DNA from: an uncultured Atopobiaceae bacterium
GTDB lineage: Bacteria > Actinomycetota > Coriobacteriia > Coriobacteriales > Atopobiaceae
Assembly (NCBI GenBank): GCA_944321005.1
Contig: CALUJT010000065.1
Location: forward strand, 1-9,712
Reading direction: 5' to 3'
Length of the DNA stretch: 9,712 bases
Shown piece by piece: positions 1 through 7,134 of this stretch. Positions within the stretch are counted from its first letter, which is position 1. Each line of letters opens with the position of its first letter. The notes beneath the pieces are model-generated. The model did no database searches. It had not been told where the DNA came from and was given only the letters and a program-made list of their open reading frames with translations. The position numbers were made by a program, and so were the translations under genes.

Positions 1-636
<636 letters not shown>

Positions 637-666
637 CCGCAACACGAGTAGTAGGAGATAGAAAGC

Positions 667-927
667 ATGAGCAGAAGTCTCAAGAAGGGCCCGTTCGTGG
701 AGACTCGCCTCCTCGCGCGTGTCGCCGCTCAGAACGAGGCCGGCACCAAGGAGGTCATCAAGACCTGGTCGCGCTCCTCGACCATCTTCCCGGAGATGGT
801 GGGCCACACGATCGCCGTTCACGACGGCCGCAAGCACGTGCCCGTGTACGTCACCGAGTCCATGGTCGGGCACAAGCTGGGCGAGTTCGCCCCCACCCGC
901 ACCTTCCGTGGTCACAAGGAAAAGTAG
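667..927 (+). CDS. rpsS: 30S ribosomal protein S19
   Basis: The product is 86 residues, a few shorter than E. coli S19 (92) because the Lys-rich C-terminal tail is reduced. S19 binds 16S rRNA in the head of the small subunit together with S13. The start [12 protein letters not shown], the central [20 protein letters not shown] and the C-terminal [18 protein letters not shown] are family hallmarks. An AGGAGA Shine-Dalgarno (653-658) lies 8 nt before the ATG. The gene sits between rplB and rplV, in normal S10-operon order, and is presumably co-transcribed with them. Confidence 0.98.
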   Translation: MSRSLKKGPFVETRLLARVAAQNEAGTKEVIKTWSRSSTIFPEMVGHTIAVHDGRKHVPVYVTESMVGHKLGEFAPTRTFRGHKEK

Positions 928-943
928 GGGGTAGGAAGCTAAC

Positions 944-1306
944 ATGCCTCAGAACACCAACACCAACGAGGTCCGCGCGACGGCCAAGTACGTCCGCGTC
1001 GCCCCTCGCAAGGCTCGCGCCGTCGTCTCGCTGATCCGCAACCTCCCGGTTGCCAAGGCCCTCGAGGTCCTGCAGTTCTCCACCCGCGCCGCCTCCGTCG
1101 ACGTGGCCAAGGTCCTGCGCTCCGCGATCGCCAACGCCGTCAACAACAACGGCCTGCGCGAGGACAACCTCGTCGTCAAGCTCGCCTACGTTGACGAGGG
1201 CCCCACGCTCAAGCGCATCCGTCCGCGCGCCAAGGGTTCCGCTTCCCGCATCAACAAGCGCATGAGCCACATCACCGTCGTCGTCGCTCCTCGAAAGGAG
1301 GCGTAG
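944..1306 (+). CDS. rplV: 50S ribosomal protein L22
   Basis: The product is 120 residues, about 10 longer than E. coli L22, mostly at the N-terminus. L22 binds 23S rRNA and sends a long beta-hairpin along the nascent-peptide exit tunnel. The hairpin is visible at residues 86-108 ([13 protein letters not shown]...KRMSHI), and the C-terminal HITVVV is conserved. At the hairpin tip the usual Gly-Arg-Ala is Gly-Ser-Ala (residues 98-100), so the position matching E. coli Arg92 is Ser. The start is set by AGGAAG at 933-938. The 3' end carries AAAGGAGG, the ribosome-binding site of rpsC. Confidence 0.97.
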   Translation: MPQNTNTNEVRATAKYVRVAPRKARAVVSLIRNLPVAKALEVLQFSTRAASVDVAKVLRSAIANAVNNNGLREDNLVVKLAYVDEGPTLKRIRPRAKGSASRINKRMSHITVVVAPRKEA

Positions 1307-1313
1307 GGAAAGC

Positions 1314-2023
<710 letters not shown>

Positions 2024-2024
<1 letters not shown>

Positions 2025-2449
2025 TGCTCGCTCCTAAGCGCGTTCTTCACCGCAAGGTCCAGCGCGGCTCCATGAAGGGCCACGCCAAGGGCAACACTGA
2101 GCTGCACTTCGGCAGCTACGGCATCCAGGCCCTCGAGGCTCACTGGATCACCAACCGTCAGATCGAGGCCTGCCGTGTCGCCATGACCCGCTACATGAAG
2201 CGTGGCGGCAAGGTCTGGATCACCATCTTCCCGGACAAGCCCATCACCAAGAAGCCGGCCGAGACCCGCATGGGCTCCGGCAAGGGCAACCCCGAGGAGT
2301 GGGTGGCCGTGGTCAAGCCGGGCCGCATCATGTTCGAGATCGACGGTGTCGCCGACGAGGTCGCTCGTGAGGCCCTGCGTCTTGCTCAGCACAAGCTGCC
2401 CATCAAGACCAAGATCGTCGCCCGCACCGAGTCCGGCGAGGAGGCATAG
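2024..2449 (+). CDS. rplP: 50S ribosomal protein L16
   Basis: The product is 141 residues, near the family's usual 136-140. L16 sits by the A-site and organises tRNA-binding elements of 23S rRNA. The conserved [15 protein letters not shown] start, the [21 protein letters not shown] segment and [20 protein letters not shown] are clear. The ATG overlaps the rpsC stop by 1 nt, and AGGAGG at 2010-2015 in the rpsC 3' end is its Shine-Dalgarno, so translation is probably coupled to S3. Downstream rpmC starts 5 nt after the stop. Confidence 0.98.
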
Positions 2450-2454
2450 CCACA

Positions 2455-2670
2455 ATGAAGTACACCGAGATTAAGGCCATGAGCGACGACGAGCTCGCCA
2501 AGAAGCTGGAGGAGGGCCGCGCCGAGCTCTTCAACCTCCGCTTCCAGATGGCCACGAGTCAGCTTGACAACACGGCCCGCGTCAAGACCGTGAAGAAGGA
2601 CATCGCGCGCGTCCTCACCGAGCAGCGCGCCCGTCAGATCGCTGCGGAGAAGTCCGCCGCGCAGAACTAG
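2455..2670 (+). CDS. rpmC: 50S ribosomal protein L29
   Basis: The product is 71 residues, a normal length for L29 (60-75), a small two-helix protein near the exit tunnel that helps dock trigger factor and SRP. The motif ELAKKLEEGRAELFNLRFQMAT matches the family pattern (E-L...L...LF.LR.Q.A.GQL.N). The gene follows the rplP stop with only 5 nt between and no obvious strong Shine-Dalgarno of its own; GGCGAGGAGG inside the end of rplP probably serves. Co-transcribed with rplP and rpsQ. Confidence 0.97.
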   Translation: MKYTEIKAMSDDELAKKLEEGRAELFNLRFQMATSQLDNTARVKTVKKDIARVLTEQRARQIAAEKSAAQN

Positions 2671-2688
2671 ATCGCAGGAGAATGACTT

Positions 2689-2955
2689 ATGGCTGAGACC
2701 GAGAAGAGGAACTCGCGCAAGGTCGTCACCGGGACGGTCGTCTCCATTTCTGGCGACAAGTCCATCACGGTGAAGATCGACTACCGCAAGCGTCACCCCA
2801 AGTACGGCAAGATGATGACCATCTCGAAGAAGCTCCACGCTCACGACGAGAAGAACGAGTGCGGCATCGGCGACCTCGTTACCGTCATGGAGACCCGCCC
2901 GCTGTCCAAGACCAAGCGCTGGCGTCTCGTGGAGATCGTCGAGCGCGCCAAGTAA
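2689..2955 (+). CDS. rpsQ: 30S ribosomal protein S17
   Basis: The product is 88 residues, a normal length. S17 is an OB-fold primary binder of 16S rRNA in the body of the small subunit. The segments [33 protein letters not shown] and the near-C-terminal [18 protein letters not shown] are diagnostic. The ATG at 2689 is preceded by CAGGAG (2675-2680); an out-of-frame ATG at 2682 is ignored. This is the last gene of the E. coli-type S10 operon, and it is followed here by a 79-nt gap with a hairpin rather than the usual 5-30 nt. Confidence 0.97.
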   Translation: MAETEKRNSRKVVTGTVVSISGDKSITVKIDYRKRHPKYGKMMTISKKLHAHDEKNECGIGDLVTVMETRPLSKTKRWRLVEIVERAK

Positions 2956-2969
2956 GTATCAGTGACGAG

Positions 2970-3013
2970 CCCAACCCACGTGCGTCGCTCGCGTGGACGC
3001 ACCTCTGGGTGGG
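2970..3013 (+). promoter_or_regulatory. Hairpin in rpsQ-rplN intergenic region
   Basis: GTGCGTC (2980-2986) pairs perfectly with GACGCAC (2996-3002) around a 9-nt loop. After a small internal loop the stem continues with CCCAACCCA (2970-2978) against TGGGTGGG (3006-3013), with one bulged base. It lies in the widest gap of the cluster, at the junction that divides the S10 and spc operons in E. coli. It ends 9 nt before the rplN Shine-Dalgarno and has no U-run, so a classical terminator is unlikely. An RNA processing or translational control element is possible. The function is inferred only from position. Confidence 0.5.
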
Positions 3014-3034
3014 CACACGTTCGGAGGAACACCA

Positions 3035-3403
3035 ATGATTCAGATGGAGACCATGCTCAACGTCGCTGACAACAGCGGCGCCCGACGCGTGAAGTGCGTC
3101 AAGGTCCTCGGTGGCTCCAAGCGTCGCTACGCCGGCCTGGCCGACGTCATCATCGGCGCCGTTCAGGAGGCCACGCCTGGCGGACAGGTGAAGAAGGGCG
3201 ACATCGTGCGCTGCGTCATCGTGCGCACCGTCAAGGAGACCCGCCGCAAGGACGGCAGCTACATCCGCTTTGACCAGAACGCCTGCGTCCTGGTCAACAA
3301 GGATGGCGAGCCCAAGGGCACCCGTATCTTCGGGCCCGTCGCCCGCGAGCTCCGCGACCACCGTTACATGAAGATCGTCTCGCTCGCGCCTGAGACGCTC
3401 TAG
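3035..3403 (+). CDS. rplN: 50S ribosomal protein L14
   Basis: The product is 122 residues, exactly the usual bacterial L14 length, starting [20 protein letters not shown]14 binds 23S rRNA at the subunit interface and contacts L19 and 16S r[40 protein letters not shown] and [13 protein letters not shown] are hallmarks. The ATG at 3035 was chosen over the in-frame GTG at 2993 because GGAGGA (3023-3028) lies 6 nt upstream, the canonical N-terminus begins there, and the extra 14 codons would run through the intergenic hairpin. It is the first gene of the E. coli-type spc operon. Confidence 0.98.
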   Translation: MIQMETMLNVADNSGARRVKCVKVLGGSKRRYAGLADVIIGAVQEATPGGQVKKGDIVRCVIVRTVKETRRKDGSYIRFDQNACVLVNKDGEPKGTRIFGPVARELRDHRYMKIVSLAPETL

Positions 3404-3416
3404 GGAGTGAGGACGA

Positions 3417-3734
3417 ATGGCTAAGATGCATGTGAAGACCGGCGACAAGGTCGTCGTTCTCTCCGGTAAGGACAAGGGCAAGGAGGGCACCATCCTCCGC
3501 GCCAAGCCCGCTGAGGGCAAGGTCATCGTCGAGGGCGTCGCCGTTGCCAAGAAGGCCGTGCGCCCCAACGCCCAGAACCAGCAGGGAGGCATCATCGAGC
3601 AGGAGGCCTTCATCGACGCCTCCAACGTCATGCTCGTCTGCCCCACCTGTGGCAAGCCCACCCGCGTTGGCCACGATGTCGACGACGAGGGCAAGAAGGT
3701 CCGCGTCTGCAAGAAGTGCGGCGCCAAGTTCTAG
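3417..3734 (+). CDS. rplX: 50S ribosomal protein L24, four-cysteine form
   Basis: The product is 105 residues, normal for L24, an assembly-initiator protein of the 50S subunit. The N-terminal KOW motif (about residues 6-33, [19 protein letters not shown]) is clear. The C-terminal half has CPTC at 75-78 and CKKC at 98-101, a CxxC-CxxC pair likely to bind zinc; many L24 proteins have lost these cysteines. The start is 13 nt after rplN with a modest GAGGA Shine-Dalgarno. In standard spc order rplE should follow within a few bases; instead there is an inverted repeat and then four genes on the opposite strand. Confidence 0.98.
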   Translation: MAKMHVKTGDKVVVLSGKDKGKEGTILRAKPAEGKVIVEGVAVAKKAVRPNAQNQQGGIIEQEAFIDASNVMLVCPTCGKPTRVGHDVDDEGKKVRVCKKCGAKF

Positions 3735-3756
3735 GAGCTTGACCTAGCGCAAACGG

Positions 3757-3827
3757 GGAAGGCCCCCAGATTTCCTACGAGGTGTGCTCTCACGAGATGA
3801 ACTTCTCCGGAAATCTGGGGGCCTTCC
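3757..3827. terminator. 19-bp perfect inverted repeat, probable bidirectional terminator
   Basis: GGAAGGCCCCCAGATTTCC (3757-3775) and its exact reverse complement (3809-3827) flank a 33-nt spacer. It lies between the convergent ends of rplX (+) and the AlbA_2/HATPase gene (-), so it can terminate both. The tails are poor in U on both strands, and the spacer is longer than in a simple terminator and holds a smaller GAGA/TCTC stem. A dispersed palindromic repeat is therefore also possible. TAGCGCA occurs directly repeated just outside both arms (3745-3751 and 3833-3839). Confidence 0.7.
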
Positions 3828-3873
3828 TGCGTTAGCGCACAGGACCCTGACCGCAAACGGAGTTGACGGGGCG

Positions 3874-5409
3874 TTATGAGACGAGGACGTATTTGCGGTT
3901 GCGGCTTGTCTCGGCGGCGGTTGCGGCAACCTTGCCCTGTTCGATGAGTTTGGGGAGGAGATAGCGAATCCGGGCGATGTCCACGCCTATGCGCTCGGCG
4001 AGCTCTCGGGCGCTCGTGAGGCGCTGCCCGTCTAGCTCGATCAAGATTTTCTGCTCAAGGAAGAGCGAGTCCTCGCGCTTCGTAGGGGGCGCGCCCTCGC
4101 TCGTCGACAGCGCTCGCGGGCAGGAGGTGGGGGCACCAAGCGTGAGGGCGCCAGGCGCTTCCCGGCGCAGGATGACCGTGAATGAGTCCGCAGCGACGTA
4201 GAACTCGGGTGCGGGCAGCGAACGCGCCTTCATCTCTTGCAGCATGAAGCGGATGCCGGAGCCCTGGTTCTCGACGATGTAGCCGCCTCCGAGCTCAAGG
4301 GGCACAGCGCCCATGAGGCTCATGAGGCGAGGATTGCGACAGCGTGAGGTTCCGTCGTCAAGCGAGTCGAGAGTCTTGCCTCCCCAGAGGCCGCCGGGGT
4401 TGCGTACCTCGATGCGATCGGGGTAGACGTCGACGCTCACTGCCTCGCCGGTGTAGAGAGGCGCGTACTCACGGTGCAGCAGCGCGTTGGAAAGGGCCTC
4501 GCGCAGGACTTCCTCGGGAATCTCCCACTCGTCACGGCGCCTCAGCCCACTAATATGAGAGGCCTTGCGTAGGTTGCGAGCGAGCACGGCCATCGAGCTC
4601 TCGACGCATGCCGAGATGGGCCCGTCACAGAGCTGACGGTCAATGAATCGCGGCTTTCCCGGTGAGGACTTTTCCATGCCGGGATGAACGGCAACGTCTA
4701 CTAGCAGACGCGGATAGAACTGCTGCGGGTACAGGCCCGCTGCTAGAAGGCCCGCAAGGCGAATGGATCCGTCCCCAGACATGATGCCGAGGCGCTCGAG
4801 CATGGCTGCCTCGGTGTCCGCCCCCTTGAAGACACGTGAGCTTTGTCTCCTGCGCGTTGAGATGATGGTGTCGAGAAGGTCGCGGTCAAGGTCGGCGAGG
4901 CGTGCATCCTTGACGAGTGCCGACTCGGCGTCGTTGGGGAGAAGGGCTCCCTGCATCTCAAATAGCTCCGAAGGCGACAGCCTGACGTCTTTGTCATCGA
5001 TGCGCTTGTAGCTCCCGCCCTGGATTCCCCGGGCCCGAATGTAGCAGGGCTTTTGACGAAGGTCGAGCTCGGAGATGCTGGCAACAAGAATTTGGCAGCC
5101 GTCGACCTCCATGCGCGAAAGCTCGTAACGAGGGGGATTGGCCAGGCGTCCCAGCTGTCCGCCGTCGCCCATGCCGGATACAAACTGATCGCGGACACGC
5201 TCGAGCTCAAAGCCTTCAACAGGCAAAAAGCCCGAGCGCTCGTCAAGGCCAAGCACTATGAGGCCGCCAGCAGTGTTGGCAAAGGCGCTCACGGATTCCC
5301 AGACGCTGCTCCCAAGCTCGTGCTCGCAGGCCTTGACCTCGACCATGCCGTCATCGGTGCCCTGTTCGCGTAGACGGCGAACGATGTCCTCGATTTCGAC
5401 GGTGCCCAT
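3874..5409 (-). CDS. AlbA_2 (Schlafen-like)/HATPase/winged-helix putative transcriptional regulator
   Basis: The product is 511 residues and of the COG2865 type, often mislabelled as RecG-related. An AlbA_2 DNA-binding domain covers about residues 15-145 (EVKACEHELGSSVWESVSAFANTAGGLIVLGLDE). A GHKL-type ATPase domain follows, with REALSNALLHREY at 303-315 (N-box), DRIEVRNPGG at 331-340 and NQGSGI at 381-386. A C-terminal winged helix lies at about 462-500 (LTSARELAERIGVDIARIRYLLPKLIEQGKV). Family members are predicted ATP-dependent DNA-binding regulators; the ligand and targets are unknown. The upstream region is packed with symmetric TGAGAG boxes, which suggests autoregulation. The ATG at 5409 is preceded by a weak purine-rich GGGGG stretch. 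Some relatives lie near defence genes, but nothing else here supports a defence role. Confidence 0.9.
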   Translation of the reverse strand: MGTVEIEDIVRRLREQGTDDGMVEVKACEHELGSSVWESVSAFANTAGGLIVLGLDERSGFLPVEGFELERVRDQFVSGMGDGGQLGRLANPPRYELSRMEVDGCQILVASISELDLRQKPCYIRARGIQGGSYKRIDDKDVRLSPSELFEMQGALLPNDAESALVKDARLADLDRDLLDTIISTRRRQSSRVFKGADTEAAMLERLGIMSGDGSIRLAGLLAAGLYPQQFYPRLLVDVAVHPGMEKSSPGKPRFIDRQLCDGPISACVESSMAVLARNLRKASHISGLRRRDEWEIPEEVLREALSNALLHREYAPLYTGEAVSVDVYPDRIEVRNPGGLWGGKTLDSLDDGTSRCRNPRLMSLMGAVPLELGGGYIVENQGSGIRFMLQEMKARSLPAPEFYVAADSFTVILRREAPGALTLGAPTSCPRALSTSEGAPPTKREDSLFLEQKILIELDGQRLTSARELAERIGVDIARIRYLLPKLIEQGKVAATAAETSRNRKYVLVS

Positions 5410-5420
5410 GCTGCCCCCAT

Positions 5421-5488
5421 CTCTCAGCTTCTCTCAACTATAGAGCATTTCTCTCAAATCTGAGAGACAATCTTAGAGAAGTTGAGAG
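5421..5488 (-). promoter_or_regulatory. Dyad-symmetric CTCTCA/TGAGAG operator array upstream of the AlbA_2 gene
   Basis: On the + strand CTCTCA occurs at 5421-5426, 5431-5436 and 5451-5456, in steps of 10 and 20 nt (about one and two helical turns). The mirrored TGAGAG occurs at 5461-5466 and 5483-5488, with a near-copy TTAGAGA at 5473-5479. The central unit CTCTCAAATCTGAGAG (5451-5466) is an exact hyphenated palindrome. A possible -10 box, TATAGT on the - strand (5442-5437), lies between boxes about 27 nt before the ATG; no convincing -35 was found. The layout is that of a cooperative repressor site, most simply for the adjacent regulator itself. Confidence 0.65.
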
Positions 5489-5538
5489 AGGAGGTCACGC
5501 CCCATCGAGAGCCGACATTTCTGTACGCAGCACGGGCA

Positions 5539-5570
5539 CTCAACAAAAGCCCTCAACAAAAGCCCTCAAC
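5539..5570. repeat. 13-nt tandem repeat, about 2.5 copies
   Basis: CTCAACAAAAGCC occurs at 5539-5551 and again at 5552-5564, followed by a partial CTCAAC (5565-5570). It lies in the 250-nt non-coding gap between the LytTR gene and the AlbA_2 gene. The rest of that gap holds the operator array, an 11-nt palindrome AGCGAGTCGCT (5584-5594) and a short hairpin CGCC-TTGTCA-GGCG, with no gene I can support. The CTCAAC core resembles the CTCTCAAC box of the nearby operator array. Confidence 0.75.
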
Positions 5571-5590
5571 GTATGCGCAGGTCAGCGAGT

Positions 5591-5607
5591 CGCTCGTTCT
5601 TCTCGCC
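5591..5607. repeat. 17-nt direct repeat, left copy
   Basis: CGCTCGTTCTTCTCGCC is identical to 7072-7088 in the same orientation. Both copies are intergenic, and together they bracket the LytTR gene and the 12-nt and 22-bp repeats. An exact 17-nt match between two intergenic sites in under 10 kb is unlikely by chance, although high GC raises the odds. Read on the - strand both copies encode GEKNER before diverging; this copy is preceded in frame by a stop. Confidence 0.6.
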
Positions 5608-5659
5608 TTGTCAGGCGATCTGGCAGTGTGCAGAAAACTCGGAGTTCAGCGGGGCACGC

Positions 5660-6916
5660 TCAGCCCTGCAGTCGGGCGAGGGCCTCGCGCAGCTCGGGGA
5701 TGCGGCGGCGACTCGTGTCCACGGGGGTGCCGTCGCGCAGGGTCACGCCCTCGGTCGAGATCGAGCGCACCATCTCCAGGTTCACGATGACGGAGCGGTG
5801 GCAGTACGCGAAGCGGCCCTCCGGAAGCTGAGAGAAGATCTCGCCGAGCGAGGAGCCGATGCGCACGCTCTCGCCGTCAGCGAGGTGGACGACGCGCATG
5901 CGGTTGGCGGACTCGATGTAGGCGATGTCGCTGGGCAGGAGGCTCACGGCCTGGTGCGACGACGCGAGCACCACGGGGGCCTCGTCGTTCTTCTCGTCAC
6001 GCGTCGTCGGGGCGCCGCTGCCCGCGGCGGCCTCGCGCTCGAGCTCCTCGAGGCGCCTGCGCGCCGCCGCAAGGTCGCTCATCAGCTCGACCTTGTGGGC
6101 GCGCTCGCGCTCCAGGGCCCCCAGGAGCAGGGCGCGCCTCCGGGAGTCCTCGCTCACGGTCTTCACCGTGCGCAGCGCCCACCAGATGACCAGCACCGTT
6201 GCGACGCCGACGGATATGCGGAGCGTCTCGTAGAGCCACTCGTAGGGCAGGGGGATGAGCTCTCCGCCCAGAACCAGTGCGGCAACGAGGAGGGCCGGCA
6301 GGCACGCCATCTGCCACCAGGCGCGCGACTCCACGGGCTTGGCAAAGATGCCCCGGGCGTAGCGCATGAGGATGGCCATGGGGACAAAGAGGGCGATGTT
6401 CACCAGCGTCATCACGAGCAGGCGCTCAGGAAGGTAGCGATAGCCGTCGTAGCCCAGGTCCAGCAGGGCCGAGATGATGTACTGGACCAGCGACGCAAGG
6501 TAGCCGTAGCACATCACCACCACTATGACGAAGGCCTTCTGAGCTGCCGGCGCGTCGACCCTGCGCACGTAGAGCGCGCAGAGCGCGGCTACCGCGGCGA
6601 GAAACACGACGTTTTGGGCGGCGAGGCGCGGGAAGTAGTAGAGCTCGTCCCCAAGCATCATCGTGGAGGCTGCCACAAACGGCGCGAGCATCGCCGCGCA
6701 TATGAGGGCGGCGAGCGCGTACGTGCGCCGGCCGCCGCGCAGCCTCCCCGCAAACGGGATGAGGCACAGGGCCGCGCACGGCACTATTTGGACGAGAAAC
6801 CCCGCGGCGCTGCGCAGGGCGAGCTGCAAGACAAACGGCAAGAACGACCTCCCGGGCAAAACGAACGCAGCCACCCATTGTAGTGCGCCTCTCGTCGGGG
6901 CGCTCGTCGGGGTCAA
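5660..6916 (-). CDS. Membrane-anchored LytTR-domain transcriptional regulator
   Basis: The product is 418 residues from the TTG at 6916. About seven hydrophobic segments lie at 27-55, 66-85, 102-118, 128-152, 166-185, 203-222 and 232-250. A charged, probably coiled-coil linker follows (252-296). A C-terminal LytTR DNA-binding domain covers about 313-415, with SLLPSDIAYIESANR, the conserved HRSVIVNL at 373-380 and the closing PVDTSRRRIPELREAL. There is no histidine kinase or receiver domain, so this looks like a one-component membrane sensor-regulator; signal and targets are unknown. The start is uncertain: the TTG has no good Shine-Dalgarno, while AGAGG at 6892-6888 would serve a GTG at 6874 (V15). 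It is transcribed against the ribosomal cluster. Confidence 0.88.
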   Translation of the reverse strand: MTPTSAPTRGALQWVAAFVLPGRSFLPFVLQLALRSAAGFLVQIVPCAALCLIPFAGRLRGGRRTYALAALICAAMLAPFVAASTMMLGDELYYFPRLAAQNVVFLAAVAALCALYVRRVDAPAAQKAFVIVVVMCYGYLASLVQYIISALLDLGYDGYRYLPERLLVMTLVNIALFVPMAILMRYARGIFAKPVESRAWWQMACLPALLVAALVLGGELIPLPYEWLYETLRISVGVATVLVIWWALRTVKTVSEDSRRRALLLGALERERAHKVELMSDLAAARRRLEELEREAAAGSGAPTTRDEKNDEAPVVLASSHQAVSLLPSDIAYIESANRMRVVHLADGESVRIGSSLGEIFSQLPEGRFAYCHRSVIVNLEMVRSISTEGVTLRDGTPVDTSRRRIPELREALARLQG

Positions 6917-6926
6917 ATTAAACGTT

Positions 6927-6962
6927 CTATCGAGCTTCCTATTGAGCCGCCTATCGAGCTAT
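6927..6962. repeat. Three CTATYGAGC boxes at exact 12-nt spacing upstream of the LytTR gene
   Basis: CTATCGAGC at 6927, CTATTGAGC at 6939 and CTATCGAGC at 6951 are spaced exactly 12 nt apart. Two copies of CTCGTCGGGG at 6891 and 6903 keep the same 12-nt register on the gene side. The boxes lie just upstream of the LytTR start, where its promoter should be, so they could be direct-repeat sites for a regulator. They do not match the usual LytTR-domain consensus. The copies are recently duplicated or under constraint; I cannot tell which. Confidence 0.65.
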
Positions 6963-6967
6963 CAATC

Positions 6968-7041
6968 CGCCCGAGCGTGAGTTTTTGGCAGTTTGGAGCC
7001 TTCCGGGGGAGCCAAAACCGCCAAAAACTCACGCTCGGGCG
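6968..7041. repeat. 22-bp perfect inverted repeat (long hairpin)
   Basis: The arms 6968-6989 and 7020-7041 are exact reverse complements over 22 bp; the core is GAGCGTGAGTTTTTGGC. Pairing continues inward after one mismatch (GTTT with AAAC, then GG with CC past a bulge), giving a hairpin of about 74 nt. It sits between the LytTR gene and the 3' end of the flavin-reductase gene. There is no U-run after either arm, so it is not a standard terminator. The perfect symmetry points to a dispersed palindromic (REP/MITE-like) element or a cruciform. Confidence 0.8.
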
Positions 7042-7071
7042 CGTGCGTCTGCCTGTTGGAGGAGTAGGCGC

Positions 7072-7088
7072 CGCTCGTTCTTCTCGCC
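7072..7088. repeat. 17-nt direct repeat, right copy
   Basis: This copy matches 5591-5607 exactly and in the same orientation. It lies between the two long inverted repeats. On the - strand this copy could encode GEKNERRLLLQQADARARA before a stop, but no gene start or longer open frame supports a real protein here. With the left copy it flanks a block containing the LytTR gene, its upstream 12-nt boxes and the first inverted repeat. Confidence 0.6.
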
Positions 7089-7134
7089 CGTTGGTGGGGC
7101 TGGTGCTCTCGGCCTCGGGTTTCGGTCACCTCAA

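Noticed and set aside
2993..3034. In-frame GTG at 2993 as an extended L14 start
   Set aside because: L14 is normally exactly 122 residues starting MIQ; a proper Shine-Dalgarno precedes the ATG at 3035, and the extension runs through the intergenic hairpin.
5421..5488. CRISPR array
   Set aside because: The boxes are only 6-8 nt, mirror-oriented and phased by about 10 nt, with no spacer-sized intervals and no cas genes.
6426..6878. Alternative - strand protein starting at the ATG at 6878 with a well-placed AGAGG
   Set aside because: The frame is out of phase with the membrane/LytTR protein and yields an Arg/Ala/Gly-rich sequence without hydrophobic periodicity; a shadow frame despite the good ribosome-binding site.
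5573..6883. Long + strand open frame (436 codons) across the LytTR gene
   Set aside because: It is antisense to a clear membrane/LytTR protein. Its translation is rich in Arg, His, Gly and Ala with no domain features, as expected of a high-GC shadow frame.
6917..6926. LytTR-type half-site (AACGTTTAAT on the - strand) as an autoregulatory site
   Set aside because: It fits eight of nine consensus positions, but no second half-site occurs at the expected spacing of about 21-22 nt, so one match in this AT-rich patch is weak.
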